Shown: positions 43,163 through 51,537, counted from the first letter of the stretch. The stretch is DNA of 64,000 bases from Candidatus Brachythrix odensensis (GCA_016714465.1 JADKDT010000010.1:62001-126000), one strand, 5' to 3'. Program-made: numbers and translations. The notes: generated by a model not told the origin, from the letters alone.

Positions 43163-44683
43163 TCATTCCGTCGCCAGATGCGCCTGCTCCAGAATGGGCG
43201 CGAGCCTGGCCGCGGCTTTGCGCAGCTCGCGCGGGGTGTAGGCGGCATAGCCCAGGGCCAGCCCGTCCCGGCGGAGTGGCCGGACCGCAAAGGCCGATAG
43301 GGGCACTGAGGTCACCCCGGCCGCGTCGGCCTGGCGGGCAATGCGCTTGCCATCGATGCCCGGCTCGAGCCGCCCGACCACATGCAGGCCGGCATGCCCC
43401 GGTTGGATGTCGATCAGACCCGACCACAGGTGCTCGGCCGCCTCAATGAGGGCGGCTTGACGCTCGGCATAGAGCGTCCGCATCCGGCGCAAATGCTGGT
43501 CAAAATGCCCTTCGCTGATGAAGTCGGCCAGCACGGCTTGCTCGAGCGTATTGAGGTGCCGGTCGGAGACCGCCCGGGCCGCGACGAAAGCATCCACCAG
43601 GTCGGCCGGGGCGACCAGAAAGCCCAGGCGCAGGGCCGGCAACAACGACTTGCTGAACGTGCCAACATAGATCACCCGCCGGTCTGTGTCCAGGCTCTGC
43701 AGCGAAGCCAACGGCCGCCCGGTGTAGCGGAACTCGCAGTCGTAGTCGTCCTCGATCACCCACACCCCGCTGCGGCGGGCCCAATCCAGCAGCGCGAGGC
43801 GCCGGGCCAGGCTCATCGTCACCCCGGTGGGGTATTGATACGACGGCGCGACAAAGACCAGGCGCGGCTGGACGGGCAGGGCCCGCGCGTCCGCCACCCG
43901 CAACCCTTCGTTGTCGACGGCGATGGGCGCCAGGCGCGCCCCGGCCTTGGTTAATCCGGCCGATGCCCCCAGATAGCACGGGTCTTCGATGCAGACCGTA
44001 TCCCCCGGATTGATCAGCGTGTGGGCAATGATGTCGATGGCTTGCTGGGTGCCGCCCACAATAATGACCTGTTCGGGCTCGCAGCGCACCGCGCGCGCAT
44101 CCCGCAGACGGGCGGCGATGGCTTTGCGCAGGGGCCCATACCCGGCCGGGTCGCCATAGCCCAGGTCAGCGCTCGGGAGCCCGCGCCAACAGCGCGCCGC
44201 GAGCCGGGTCCAGGTTTCCATGGGGAATGCGTCCAGGGCTGGCACGCCGGTGACAAATGGGCGGATGCCCCGCAGCAGGTCGTGCGGGGCGTACATCTGG
44301 AGCCCCCAGGTTTCGCGGCCGCGCTTGGACAACGCGCGGGGTCCATCATCGGAGGGTTCGTGGCGCGGCACGATTTCAGTCGGCGCCGCGTCCGCCTGCA
44401 GCAACTCATCCGGCAGGGCTCGTGACACATAGGTCCCGCTGCCGACCCGGCCCTCGAGATAGCCCTCGGCGAATAGCTGGTCAAAGGCCTGGGCGACGGT
44501 GTTGCGCGATATTCCCAATTCGGCGGCGAGCGCGCGCGTCGCGGGCAAGCGTGACCCAGGCGCGAAGCGGCCGACCAGGATCGCGTGGCGCAGCGCGTCG
44601 TAGAGTTGGCGATAGAGCGGCGTTTCCGAGGCAGGGTCAAGGGGCGCGGCGAGCAATGCCAGGTCGGGCGCGTGTTTGGCCAT
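43163..44683 (-). CDS. MocR-type transcriptional regulator (GntR wHTH plus aminotransferase domain)
   Basis: A 506-residue PdxR/MocR/GabR-like regulator. The N-terminal GntR helix-turn-helix is TPLYRQLYDALRHAILVGRF to LGISRNTVAQAFDQLFAEGY. A fold-type I aminotransferase domain follows, with IIVGGTQQAIDIIAHTLINP, IEDDYDCEFRYTGRPL and the PLP Lys in YVGTFSKSLLPALRLGF. Family members sense PLP or its adducts and control vitamin B6, GABA or taurine genes. The likely target here is itself and the small gene divergent from it. The start at 44683 follows a TATACT box by 7 nt. Confidence 0.93.
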   Translation of the reverse strand: MAKHAPDLALLAAPLDPASETPLYRQLYDALRHAILVGRFAPGSRLPATRALAAELGISRNTVAQAFDQLFAEGYLEGRVGSGTYVSRALPDELLQADAAPTEIVPRHEPSDDGPRALSKRGRETWGLQMYAPHDLLRGIRPFVTGVPALDAFPMETWTRLAARCWRGLPSADLGYGDPAGYGPLRKAIAARLRDARAVRCEPEQVIIVGGTQQAIDIIAHTLINPGDTVCIEDPCYLGASAGLTKAGARLAPIAVDNEGLRVADARALPVQPRLVFVAPSYQYPTGVTMSLARRLALLDWARRSGVWVIEDDYDCEFRYTGRPLASLQSLDTDRRVIYVGTFSKSLLPALRLGFLVAPADLVDAFVAARAVSDRHLNTLEQAVLADFISEGHFDQHLRRMRTLYAERQAALIEAAEHLWSGLIDIQPGHAGLHVVGRLEPGIDGKRIARQADAAGVTSVPLSAFAVRPLRRDGLALGYAAYTPRELRKAAARLAPILEQAHLATE

Positions 44684-44690
44684 GACGCCT

Positions 44691-44696
44691 AGTATA
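44691..44696 (-). promoter_or_regulatory. -10 box of MocR gene
   Basis: TATACT on the minus strand is 7 nt before the MocR ATG, with no Shine-Dalgarno. Confidence 0.6.
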
Positions 44697-44701
44697 CCCA
44701 A

Positions 44702-44734
44702 AAGTGGCACCTACGGAAATCCCGTAAGTGGCCC
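44702..44734. promoter_or_regulatory. Candidate MocR operator
   Basis: AAGTGGC occurs twice, at 44702 and 44726, 24 bp apart (about two helical turns). An inverted repeat TACGG-AAATC-CCGTA (44712-44726) lies between the copies. Paired direct repeats near the start of the divergent gene are the usual layout of MocR/GabR operators. Confidence 0.5.
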
Positions 44735-44845
44735 TTGTCGCAGTGCCAATTCCTGGGTATTGTGTTTTAGGCGGTCAGACGGCATGCGAATCAGAAGGAT
44801 CCGGAACGGACCTGCGTAGCTGGCACTGGCAGAATGAGGAGAGCA

Positions 44846-45013
44846 ATGATGTTGACGAATTACCAAGTAATGGTTGGGGCCTATCCGACGAAGGGCTCGC
44901 ACATGCCGTTGAGCACTGAAACGAGCGCCTTCAGCCTGCGTAACCCGATCAGCCTGGCGGGCGCAATCCTGCTGGTCACGATGTTGGTTGCGATCGTTGC
45001 CGTGATCCTGTAA
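44846..45013 (+). CDS. Small tail-anchored membrane protein (55 aa), unknown
   Basis: A 55-residue open frame with GAGGAG 5 nt before a double ATG, a much better ribosome site than most genes here have. The N-terminal ~30 residues are polar (TNYQVMVGAYPTKGSHMP) and the C-terminus is one membrane helix (ISLAGAILLVTMLVAIVAVI). It matches no family I know. It lies between the divergent MocR gene and a 56-bp palindrome, so it forms its own transcription unit. It may be a small membrane regulator or stress protein. Confidence 0.6.
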   Translation: MMLTNYQVMVGAYPTKGSHMPLSTETSAFSLRNPISLAGAILLVTMLVAIVAVIL

Positions 45014-45029
45014 GACAGTAAGCACGACT

Positions 45030-45085
45030 CGCGGAATGCGAAACCCCCGTCCGGCGTACGCCGGACGGGGGTTTCGCATTCCGCG
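45030..45085. terminator. 56-bp perfect palindrome between convergent genes
   Basis: The two 28-base halves are exact complements with the core CCGGCGTACGCCGG. It lies between the small membrane protein gene and the desaturase gene. The outer arms differ from those of the GGAGGCGATA family. Confidence 0.75.
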
Positions 45086-45103
45086 GAATTTGGTCGCGCG
45101 GGG

Positions 45104-46228
45104 CTATTTGCCGGAGGGGGCAAGGGCGGGCTGCGTGCGAGGAGATTGACCAAGCTCGCGCACCATGTGGAAGTGACTGCGCACAGCATCCTTCCAGGAT
45201 TTGTACGCAAGGTATTTGATCCCAAACTCCTCGCAGGTCTTCTGGACAATTGGCGCAATCACGGGATAGCGCACGTGGCAGATATGCGGGAACAGGTGAT
45301 GCTCGACCTGGAAATTCAGGCCGCCGGCATACCAGTTAAGCACTTTGTTCCCCGGCGCGAAGTCTACGGTGGTCTGGATCTGATGGGCCGCCCACTCGTT
45401 TTCGATCTTGAGCGGATCGCCGGTCGGCTCAGGGTAGTCGGCCCCGTCCATGACGTGCGCCAACTGAAAGATGAAGGCGAGCGTGATTCCGACAGTCGCG
45501 ATCATGACCACGAAGCCGATCAGGACCTGCCACCAGGGAAACACGATCATTGGGATCAGAAAATACAGGCTGAAGAAGAGACCCTTGCCGACCCAGAACT
45601 GGATCACGTCCGGAAGCTTGAACTTCGGATACACGTGGTGGTCATCCGACTTGCCGGTGAAAAACACCCGGAAGTCGCGGATGATGAAGCTAAATCCGGT
45701 CAGCGAGTAGACAAACGGCAGATAGATATGCTGGAAGCGGAACATCGGCCGCCACGGATCGTGCGGGGTGAAACGCATCAAGCCGTTGGTCTCGAGATCT
45801 TCATCCATCCCGGACACATTGGTGTAGGTGTGATGCCACACATTGTGCTTCTGGCGCCAGATGAAGCTGCTGCTGCCCAGGAGCTCGAGGGCGAAGCCCA
45901 TGACCTTGTTCACCCAGGCCTTGTTGGAATAGCCGCCATGGATGGCGTCATGCATGATGTTGAAGCCCGCGCCGGCCACGGCGAAGCCGAAGAACATGCA
46001 CAGAAGCAGATTCACCAGGGGCGGGAAACCGCCAAGGAGAATCAAGAGATAGGCTCCAAGCCACCAGGCCGCGATAATCGCGGTCTTGAGATACATCTCG
46101 GGCACATCCCGCGCAGGCAGGTTGTTGGCCTTGAGATACGTATCGACGCGCTCGTATAGGACCTTGCGAAAGCCGAGTTGCTTGGTAAACGGCAGGGACT
46201 TGACGGGGTTATCTTTGACGATCGACAT
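45104..46228 (-). CDS. Membrane fatty acid desaturase (acyl-lipid/acyl-CoA type)
   Basis: A 374-residue membrane di-iron desaturase introducing double bonds into acyl chains. The three histidine boxes are HDAIHGG (residues 93-97), HNVWHHTYTN (128-133) and FQVEHHLFPHICH (about residue 307). The Gln-x-x-His-His form of the third box is typical of front-end (delta-5/6) desaturases, although no cytochrome b5 domain is present. Four membrane spans are predicted. The start at MSIVKDN (46228) is preferred to an upstream ATG whose extension is not family-like. Confidence 0.92.
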   Translation of the reverse strand: MSIVKDNPVKSLPFTKQLGFRKVLYERVDTYLKANNLPARDVPEMYLKTAIIAAWWLGAYLLILLGGFPPLVNLLLCMFFGFAVAGAGFNIMHDAIHGGYSNKAWVNKVMGFALELLGSSSFIWRQKHNVWHHTYTNVSGMDEDLETNGLMRFTPHDPWRPMFRFQHIYLPFVYSLTGFSFIIRDFRVFFTGKSDDHHVYPKFKLPDVIQFWVGKGLFFSLYFLIPMIVFPWWQVLIGFVVMIATVGITLAFIFQLAHVMDGADYPEPTGDPLKIENEWAAHQIQTTVDFAPGNKVLNWYAGGLNFQVEHHLFPHICHVRYPVIAPIVQKTCEEFGIKYLAYKSWKDAVRSHFHMVRELGQSPRTQPALAPSGK

Positions 46229-46350
46229 TAAGGTGTGGGGGGATATGCTTGTCTTCACTGCCTGGTTTCGGCAGACGAAAGATAATAACACCTCGGCAGC
46301 CTGGAAGTAGCGCCGAAACTCCCGTCCCGACATGCGCATTCATCCTTTCA

Positions 46351-47109
46351 ATGGCTCAATCTCAGACTTCTCCCGTCGTGATCATTACCGGCGTGCCAGG
46401 CGCAGGCAAATCGACAGTGGCCCGGGCGCTGATGCTGCGCTACCCGTTCGGCGTTCACATCCCGGTCGATGACGTGCGCGAGCGGGTGGTTTCGGGCCTC
46501 GCTTCTCCGGTTCCGATCTGGACCGCTGAAACCGGCCGGCAATTTGCCCTGGCTTACCGCGCGGCAGGCAAGATGGCGCGGGTATATGCTGAAGCGGGGT
46601 TTGCGGTAGCTCTCGACCACGTCTTTACCCCGGTCGATATTGCGGCAAACCTGTTGCCCGAGCTGCAGGGTGTGCCGATTGTCAGGATCTATCTCGCGCC
46701 GAAAGTCATGGTCGCGCTGGACCGGAGTGCCCGCCGCTCCAACAAGGACTTCGACCCGGCCGTCCTGATCGATACGATTCGAGGCATGGATGGCTGGCTG
46801 GTCGAGCAGATCGATGCCGACCCAGGCTGGCTGCGCATTGACAGCAGCGCGCTGAGCGTCGAACAGACGGTCGACATGATTCTAAAAGGGATCTCCCCCG
46901 GCGGAGCCGGGGGAGATCCCTTGCAGAAATCATGTGGGCAAGTAGAATCGCGTTCTCATGGCCCGCCTGTCCAGCTCCTTTCGAACCACCTTCTCGCCCC
47001 TGAAAAACCCCAACTTCGCGTTGTATTTCGCCGGGCAGGGCGTGTCCTTGATCGGAACCTTCATGCAGCAGGTCGCTCAGCAGTGGCTGGTCTGGGAGTT
47101 GACCCGTGA
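46351..47109 (+). CDS. P-loop kinase-like ATPase, reading frame runs past its likely end
   Basis: The first ~180 residues form an AAA/zeta-toxin-like or adenylate-kinase-like P-loop protein: VVIITGVPGAGKSTVARALM, a DDVRERVV segment and LDHVFTPVDIAANLLPEL, with ending DSSALSVEQTVDMILKG. The frame then continues through the hairpin at 46886 and into the MFS gene up to 47109, giving ~75 residues of no family character. The natural stop was probably at the hairpin edge; a TAA at 46883-46885 is present one frame away. The substrate is unknown. Confidence 0.7.
   Translation: MAQSQTSPVVIITGVPGAGKSTVARALMLRYPFGVHIPVDDVRERVVSGLASPVPIWTAETGRQFALAYRAAGKMARVYAEAGFAVALDHVFTPVDIAANLLPELQGVPIVRIYLAPKVMVALDRSARRSNKDFDPAVLIDTIRGMDGWLVEQIDADPGWLRIDSSALSVEQTVDMILKGISPGGAGGDPLQKSCGQVESRSHGPPVQLLSNHLLAPEKPQLRVVFRRAGRVLDRNLHAAGRSAVAGLGVDP
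46886..46922. terminator. Perfect 17-bp hairpin with GGA triloop
   Basis: The arms 46886-46902 and 46906-46922 are exact complements around GGA. It is placed where the kinase-like gene should end. Confidence 0.6.
46943..46948 (+). promoter_or_regulatory. -10 box of MFS gene
   Basis: TAGAAT lies 9 nt before the ATG at 46958, without a Shine-Dalgarno. Confidence 0.55.
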
Positions 47110-48262
47110 TGCGCGCATGATTGGGGTGGCCTCGGCCCTTGCATTTCTGCCGATGCTGTTTCTCGGCCCGCTGTCAAGCGCGCTCGCCGACCGGGTCGAT
47201 CGCCGCAGGCTTCTGATCGCCACCCAGATCGCCGACATGCTCCTGGCGTTCAGCCTGGCCGCGCTGGTCGTGCTCGGGGTCAAGGAAGTCTGGCCCGTCC
47301 TGGTCCTGGCCGGCTTGCTGGGCGTCAGCAGCGCGTTCACGACACCCGCCTTCAGCGCCTTTATCGGCGACCTGAGCGGGATGGCCGAGGTGCGCTCGGC
47401 CTACACCATCTACGGCATGGTGATCGAGACCGCCCGGCTGCTCGGGCCGGCGATCGCGGGCCAAATCATCGCCTCGATGGGCACCGCCATGGCGTTCGCG
47501 CTTAACGGCCTGAGTTTCATCGCCGTCATCATCAGCCTCATCATCGTGCGGGCCCAGCAGACCCGCATGGTCAACCGGCGCAATCCGCTGGCCGATTTCG
47601 CCGCGTCGGTTCGCTTCATGGTCCGCAGCCCGCGCATGGTTGACCTGCTGCTGTGCCGGATCATGGTGTTGCTCTTCATCTTCAGCAGTCTGCAGCTCAG
47701 CGCCCCCATCGCCGACCAGATTCTGCGGGGCGGGGCCGATCTGGCCGGCAACATGCTGGCCGCCTCGGGGGCGGGCGCCCTGGTGGGCGCGCTGCTCGTC
47801 GCCCCTTCGTTCCAGCAGGCCAAGCGGGCCGGCGTTGCGCTGTGCCTGGCCCTGGCCTGGTCCGGGCTGTGGCTGGTGATTACCTCGACCTTCACGTCGG
47901 CCCCGTTGATGATCTTCGGCATCTTCATGTACAGCGTGATGATCCCGGTCGTCCTCACCAATGTTGCGGCGCTCACCTTGTTGCTGTCGCCGGGCGATAT
48001 GCGGGCGCGCCTGGCGGGGGCGCTGCAGATGGTGTCGTCGGGGGTTCAACCGTTGGGCGCGCTGGCGGTGGGGTGGATGGGCGCGGTGCTAGGTCCGCTC
48101 ATGGCGCTGCGGGTGAACGGCGGCTTGATGATGTTGATCGCGTTTGGGATGCTGGCCCTTTCGGCAGGGTTTCGGAACTGGATCCCGAGCGCCGAACCCG
48201 TCGATTTTGTTCGTCCGCAAGCGAGCGCCGCCCTCGAAGGCGCGCTGGTGGAAGAGGTTTAG
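46958..48262 (+). CDS. MFS transporter (EntS/MFS_3-like)
   Basis: A 434-residue major facilitator with about twelve helices. ALYFAGQGVSLIGTFMQQVA is helix 1, and ADRVDRRRLLIATQIADMLL gives the GxLADRxxRR-type loop 2-3 motif. AFSAFIGDLSGMAEVRSAYT is conserved in the MFS_3/enterobactin-exporter group. It probably exports a small metabolite or drug. The following O-methyltransferase begins 6 bases after its stop, so a biosynthesis-plus-export unit is possible but not shown. Confidence 0.88.
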   Translation: MARLSSSFRTTFSPLKNPNFALYFAGQGVSLIGTFMQQVAQQWLVWELTRDARMIGVASALAFLPMLFLGPLSSALADRVDRRRLLIATQIADMLLAFSLAALVVLGVKEVWPVLVLAGLLGVSSAFTTPAFSAFIGDLSGMAEVRSAYTIYGMVIETARLLGPAIAGQIIASMGTAMAFALNGLSFIAVIISLIIVRAQQTRMVNRRNPLADFAASVRFMVRSPRMVDLLLCRIMVLLFIFSSLQLSAPIADQILRGGADLAGNMLAASGAGALVGALLVAPSFQQAKRAGVALCLALAWSGLWLVITSTFTSAPLMIFGIFMYSVMIPVVLTNVAALTLLLSPGDMRARLAGALQMVSSGVQPLGALAVGWMGAVLGPLMALRVNGGLMMLIAFGMLALSAGFRNWIPSAEPVDFVRPQASAALEGALVEEV

Positions 48263-48268
48263 CAGGCG

Positions 48269-48946
48269 ATGAATCAAGACATCTGGGCGTCGGTCGACGC
48301 CTATTTCTCTGAAAAGCTGATTCGGTCGGATGATGGGCTTGAGGCCGCTCTGCGCGCCAGCGATGCGGCTGGATTGCCCGCGATCAACATCTCGCCGACG
48401 CATGGCAAGCTGCTGAACGTGCTGGCCCGTACGATGGGTGCCCGGCGCATTCTGGAAGTTGGCACGTTGGGCGGCTACAGCACCATCTGGCTGGCCCGGG
48501 CGCTGCCCCCCGATGGCCGCCTGATCACCCTGGAACTGGATGACCATCACGCGGCGGTTGCCCGCGCCAACCTGCGCGCGGCGTGCGTGGCGGATCACGT
48601 CGAAGTTAGGGTGGGTCGGGCCGTTGAGCTCCTTGCGGCTCTGGTTTCGGAGAAGCAGCCACCGTTTGACATGGTCTTCATCGATGCCGACAAGCCCAGC
48701 AATCTGGACTACCTCACCTGGGCGCTGGCCCTCACCCGTCCCGGCAGCCTGATCGTGGTTGACAACGTGGTCCGGAATGGCGAGGTCGTCAGCGCCACCA
48801 GCGCGGACGCAAGCGTGCGCGGCGTGCGACGGATGATGGACGCCATCGCCCACGATCCGGCCATTCGCGATCGGGTTGACGCGACGGCCATCCAGACGGT
48901 CGGAATCAAGGGCTACGATGGGATGGCGCTTCTTCGTGTGACTTAG
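48269..48946 (+). CDS. O-methyltransferase (COMT-like, class I SAM-dependent)
   Basis: A 225-residue small-molecule O-methyltransferase of the catechol/caffeoyl-CoA type. The SAM-binding motif I is ARRILEVGTLGGYSTIWLAR, GRLITLELDDHHAAVARANL is motif II, DMVFIDADKPSNLDYLTWAL carries the metal-binding Asp, and PGSLIVVDNVVRNGEV follows. Metal-dependent methylation of vicinal hydroxyls is expected. It lies 6 bases after the MFS gene. Confidence 0.9.
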   Translation: MNQDIWASVDAYFSEKLIRSDDGLEAALRASDAAGLPAINISPTHGKLLNVLARTMGARRILEVGTLGGYSTIWLARALPPDGRLITLELDDHHAAVARANLRAACVADHVEVRVGRAVELLAALVSEKQPPFDMVFIDADKPSNLDYLTWALALTRPGSLIVVDNVVRNGEVVSATSADASVRGVRRMMDAIAHDPAIRDRVDATAIQTVGIKGYDGMALLRVT

Positions 48947-48967
48947 GGTGATTTTGGAGGCCATAAC

Positions 48968-49438
48968 ATGGCGATGGGAAGTATTGCTGATCTGGATGAT
49001 GTGCGTGCGCTATACGCATCGCTCATCGCGGCCTGGAATGCCCGCGACGCGGCGGCCTGGGCTGCTGTTTGTGACACCGACGCATATGTCATCGGGTTTG
49101 ATGGCAGTCAGATGGGCACGGCCGCCGTTATCGGCGACACCTTGAAGGGAATTTTCGAGCATCATCGGACGGGCGCTTACGTCTATGTCATTCGCGACGT
49201 TCGATTGCTGACCCCCGACGTGGCTTTGCTGCGCGCCGACTCGGCGCTGGTTTCGCCTGGCGCGACCGATTTGAATCCTGCGACGGCTGCGATTCAGGCC
49301 TTGACAGCCCAAAAAGTGGACGGACGCTGGCGGGTCGCCCAGTTTCAGAATACGCCGGCCCAGTTCCATGGGCGTCCCGAAGCCGTAATTGCTTTCACCG
49401 GGGCCCTCCGAGCGGCATTGCAGGGTGAGGGTTCATGA
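48968..49438 (+). CDS. NTF2-like (SnoaL/SgcJ-type) protein
   Basis: A 156-residue single-domain cone-fold protein. The helix-strand opening VRALYASLIAAWNARDAAAW with AVCDTDAYVIGFDGSQ is typical of the SgcJ/EcaC and SnoaL-like groups, which include ketosteroid-isomerase relatives. GRWRVAQFQNTPAQFHGR ends the domain. No catalytic assignment is possible. TTGGAGG precedes the ATG, and the stop forms an ATGA overlap with the next methyltransferase gene. Confidence 0.8.
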   Translation: MAMGSIADLDDVRALYASLIAAWNARDAAAWAAVCDTDAYVIGFDGSQMGTAAVIGDTLKGIFEHHRTGAYVYVIRDVRLLTPDVALLRADSALVSPGATDLNPATAAIQALTAQKVDGRWRVAQFQNTPAQFHGRPEAVIAFTGALRAALQGEGS

Positions 49439-50211
49439 CGGCATCCACCAACTTTGGGGCGGCCGCCAGCGACTATGCCACCCATCGGGCCGGCTTTCCG
49501 GATTCGCTCTTTGAGCGGCTGGCCACGCTTGGGGTCGGCGTCAATGGCGAGCGGGTCGCCGACGTGGGGGCCGGCACGGGCACGCTGGGACGCGGCTTCG
49601 CCCGGCGCGGTTGCCGTGTCACCGCGATAGACCCGGATGCGCGCATGCTGGCGCAGGGACGCCTGTTGAACGCCGAGGCCGGCGTCAGTATCGATGATCA
49701 GGTTGGCGCGGCGGAGGCGCTTCCGTTTGACGATGGCGCGCTGGATATCGTCGCGGCCGGGCAGTGCTGGCATTGGTTTGACCCGCCCGTCGCCGCGCGC
49801 GAGTTCGCCCGGGTGACACACCCAGGTGGGCGCGGCCTCATCGCCCACTTTGACTGGTTGCCCCTGCCGGGCAACGTCGTCTCGGCGACCGAGGCCCTCA
49901 TCGTCGCCCACAACCCGGCCTGGCGCATGGGCGGCGGGAATGGCATCCACGTCGAGAGCCTGCCCTTCTTGACCGCGGCGGGCTTCAGCTTCTTTGAGAT
50001 GTTCGCCTATGACCTGGATGTGCCCTACCCACCCGAGGCCTGGCGCGGGCGGATCCGGGCCAGCGCCGGGGTGGGGGCAAGCCTTTCAACCGAGGGCGTG
50101 CGGGCATTTGATGCCGCGCTGGAGCAATTGCTGGCCGAGCAGTTTCCCGGCCCCGTCCTGGCCGTGCCGCATCGGGTCTTCGCCCTCGTCGGCGTCCGCC
50201 AGAAGCGATAG
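49435..50211 (+). CDS. Class I SAM-dependent methyltransferase (UbiE/Methyltransf_11-like)
   Basis: A 258-residue methyltransferase. It begins NFGAAASDYATHRAGFPDSL, motif I is VADVGAGTGTLGRGFARRGC, the acidic ribose contact is AIDPDARMLAQ, and AAEALPFDDGALDIVAAGQC with HWFDPPVAAREFARV are motifs II and III. This is the pattern of the SmtA/UbiE-type small-molecule enzymes. It overlaps the NTF2-like gene by four bases and ends the plus-strand run begun at 46958. Confidence 0.9.
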   Translation: MTASTNFGAAASDYATHRAGFPDSLFERLATLGVGVNGERVADVGAGTGTLGRGFARRGCRVTAIDPDARMLAQGRLLNAEAGVSIDDQVGAAEALPFDDGALDIVAAGQCWHWFDPPVAAREFARVTHPGGRGLIAHFDWLPLPGNVVSATEALIVAHNPAWRMGGGNGIHVESLPFLTAAGFSFFEMFAYDLDVPYPPEAWRGRIRASAGVGASLSTEGVRAFDAALEQLLAEQFPGPVLAVPHRVFALVGVRQKR

Positions 50212-50366
50212 TTCCTCCGGTGTGCGTTTCCGCCAGAAGCGCCAGCCCGCGCCCCGGTAAAGGTTGGGGCGGGGCTTTCGCTTCTGGCATTTTCTCCTAC
50301 AATCACGCCCAGGGTCGTTGTTGTCGCGGGCCGTCCTCGGCGCGCGGTGAAGATCAGGGGGGAATC

Positions 50367-50969
50367 ATGGTCGACCTAACGCTTTCCACGTTGACCGTTG
50401 TGAAACGGGCCGACCTCGTCGGGCGCGACGAGCCGCTGCTGTGGACGATGTTCATCGTCCTCAGTGTTGAGACGATTGGCAGCCGCCAATTTGTGGTCCG
50501 GACCGATCCGGTGAAGGGCCGCCTGGCCAAAGCCGGCAAGGGCGACACGGTCGCCATCCCGGCCGCGATCGGCCGGTTTCACAGTGACGCCAACATCGGG
50601 ATGGTTGGCGTGGTGACGGTGGCCTTTGACAATGACCTGCGCACAAACGCGCAGATCACGGCAGGCTACGCGGCAGGCGCCACCGCTCTGAATCAAGCCA
50701 TCATCGACCACTTTCCGGCGTATGGCTTTGCCGACGTCGGCGCGGCCGAGAAAGCGGATATTCAGGCAAGAGTGCGCGACGCGGTCAAGGCGGCGTTTCT
50801 CGACCAGGGCGTTTTCATCGCGGTGTTCGGCGGCAAGCCCCTTGGTGGTGACTCCTTTACGCGCGTCCTGACCGGCGGGTCGCTGAACGTAAACCATACC
50901 CTGACGATGAAGGCCAAGAACGATCGGGCGATCTACACCGTGGCGGCCAAACTCCAGTTTCAGAAGTAG
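50367..50969 (+). CDS. Hypothetical protein, unknown family
   Basis: A 200-residue protein that I do not recognise. The start at MVDLTLSTL (50367) has GGGGGGA directly upstream. The N-terminal half is beta-rich (LSTLTVVKRADLVGRDEPLL, MFIVLSVETIGSRQFVVRTD), the middle has a helix-rich segment with YAAGATALNQAIIDHFPAYG, and the end is again beta (SLNVNHTLTMKAKNDRAIYT). It has no signal peptide and no cysteines in clear motifs. It could be a secreted-type beta barrel with a non-classical route, but nothing supports a function. Confidence 0.6.
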   Translation: MVDLTLSTLTVVKRADLVGRDEPLLWTMFIVLSVETIGSRQFVVRTDPVKGRLAKAGKGDTVAIPAAIGRFHSDANIGMVGVVTVAFDNDLRTNAQITAGYAAGATALNQAIIDHFPAYGFADVGAAEKADIQARVRDAVKAAFLDQGVFIAVFGGKPLGGDSFTRVLTGGSLNVNHTLTMKAKNDRAIYTVAAKLQFQK

Positions 50970-50981
50970 CGTCGCGCGCTC

Positions 50982-51091
50982 GTCTGAATCACCGAGTACA
51001 CGGACCGTGCGGATGACACGGATGCGATCGAATCCATCGGCGCGAGCTCCTCAGTGGAATCTGTCCGCTCCGTGTACTCGGTGATTCAGAC
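50982..51091. repeat. Intergenic inverted repeat (perfect 23-bp arms)
   Basis: GTCTGAATCACCGAGTACAC starts the left arm (50982-51004), which pairs perfectly with 51069-51091. The ~64-base interior pairs partially (GGATGACACGGATGCG). It resembles the 3124 element in design but not in sequence. No gene is present in 50970-51138. Confidence 0.8.
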
Positions 51092-51125
51092 AGGCGCCGG
51101 CCACTCGAAGCCCTTCCCACTGGCG

Positions 51126-51131
51126 TAAGAT
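51126..51131 (+). promoter_or_regulatory. -10 box of DUF4180 gene
   Basis: TAAGAT lies 7 nt before the ATG at 51139. No ribosome site is seen. Confidence 0.45.
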
Positions 51132-51138
51132 CAAGGGC

Positions 51139-51510
51139 ATGGAATTCGAAGTCATCGAGCACAACGGCATAAAAGTTGTAGAAACCATCCCGGATGGCGC
51201 ATCGATCTTTGTTGGCAACAGCGTCCTGGATGCCATCGCGGCCTGCGGCGAGAACAGAACGGACCGGTTGCTCGTCCATGTCGCGAGCGTGCCGGCGGGT
51301 TTCTTCGATCTCAAGTCGGGCGAGGCCGGCGAGATTCTGCAGAAGCTGCGGAATTACCGCATTCGGCTGGCCCTTGTGGGCGGTGTCGATGCGGCTGCTG
51401 CCAGCGAGCGCTTCTCGGAGATGATGATCGAGGAGAATCGTCAACGCTGGTTTCACATGTTCGCGGCGTCCGATGCGGCAGTCGCGTGGCTGGCCAACCC
51501 TAAGGGCTGA
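51139..51510 (+). CDS. DUF4180 domain protein
   Basis: A 123-residue single-domain protein. The family pattern is visible as FEVIEHNGIKVVETIPDGA, VLDAIAACGENRTDRLLVHV, ASVPAGFFDLKSGEAGEILQ, FYNYRIRLALVG-like LRNYRIRLALVGG, and a C-terminal FAASDAAVAWL. DUF4180 proteins resemble STAS or SpoIIAA-like folds and occur next to regulators or toxin genes, but no function is established. It lies 27 bases before the CYTH gene. Confidence 0.85.
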   Translation: MEFEVIEHNGIKVVETIPDGASIFVGNSVLDAIAACGENRTDRLLVHVASVPAGFFDLKSGEAGEILQKLRNYRIRLALVGGVDAAAASERFSEMMIEENRQRWFHMFAASDAAVAWLANPKG

Positions 51511-51537
51511 TGGGTTCACGCGCCTGCGATCATCAAC

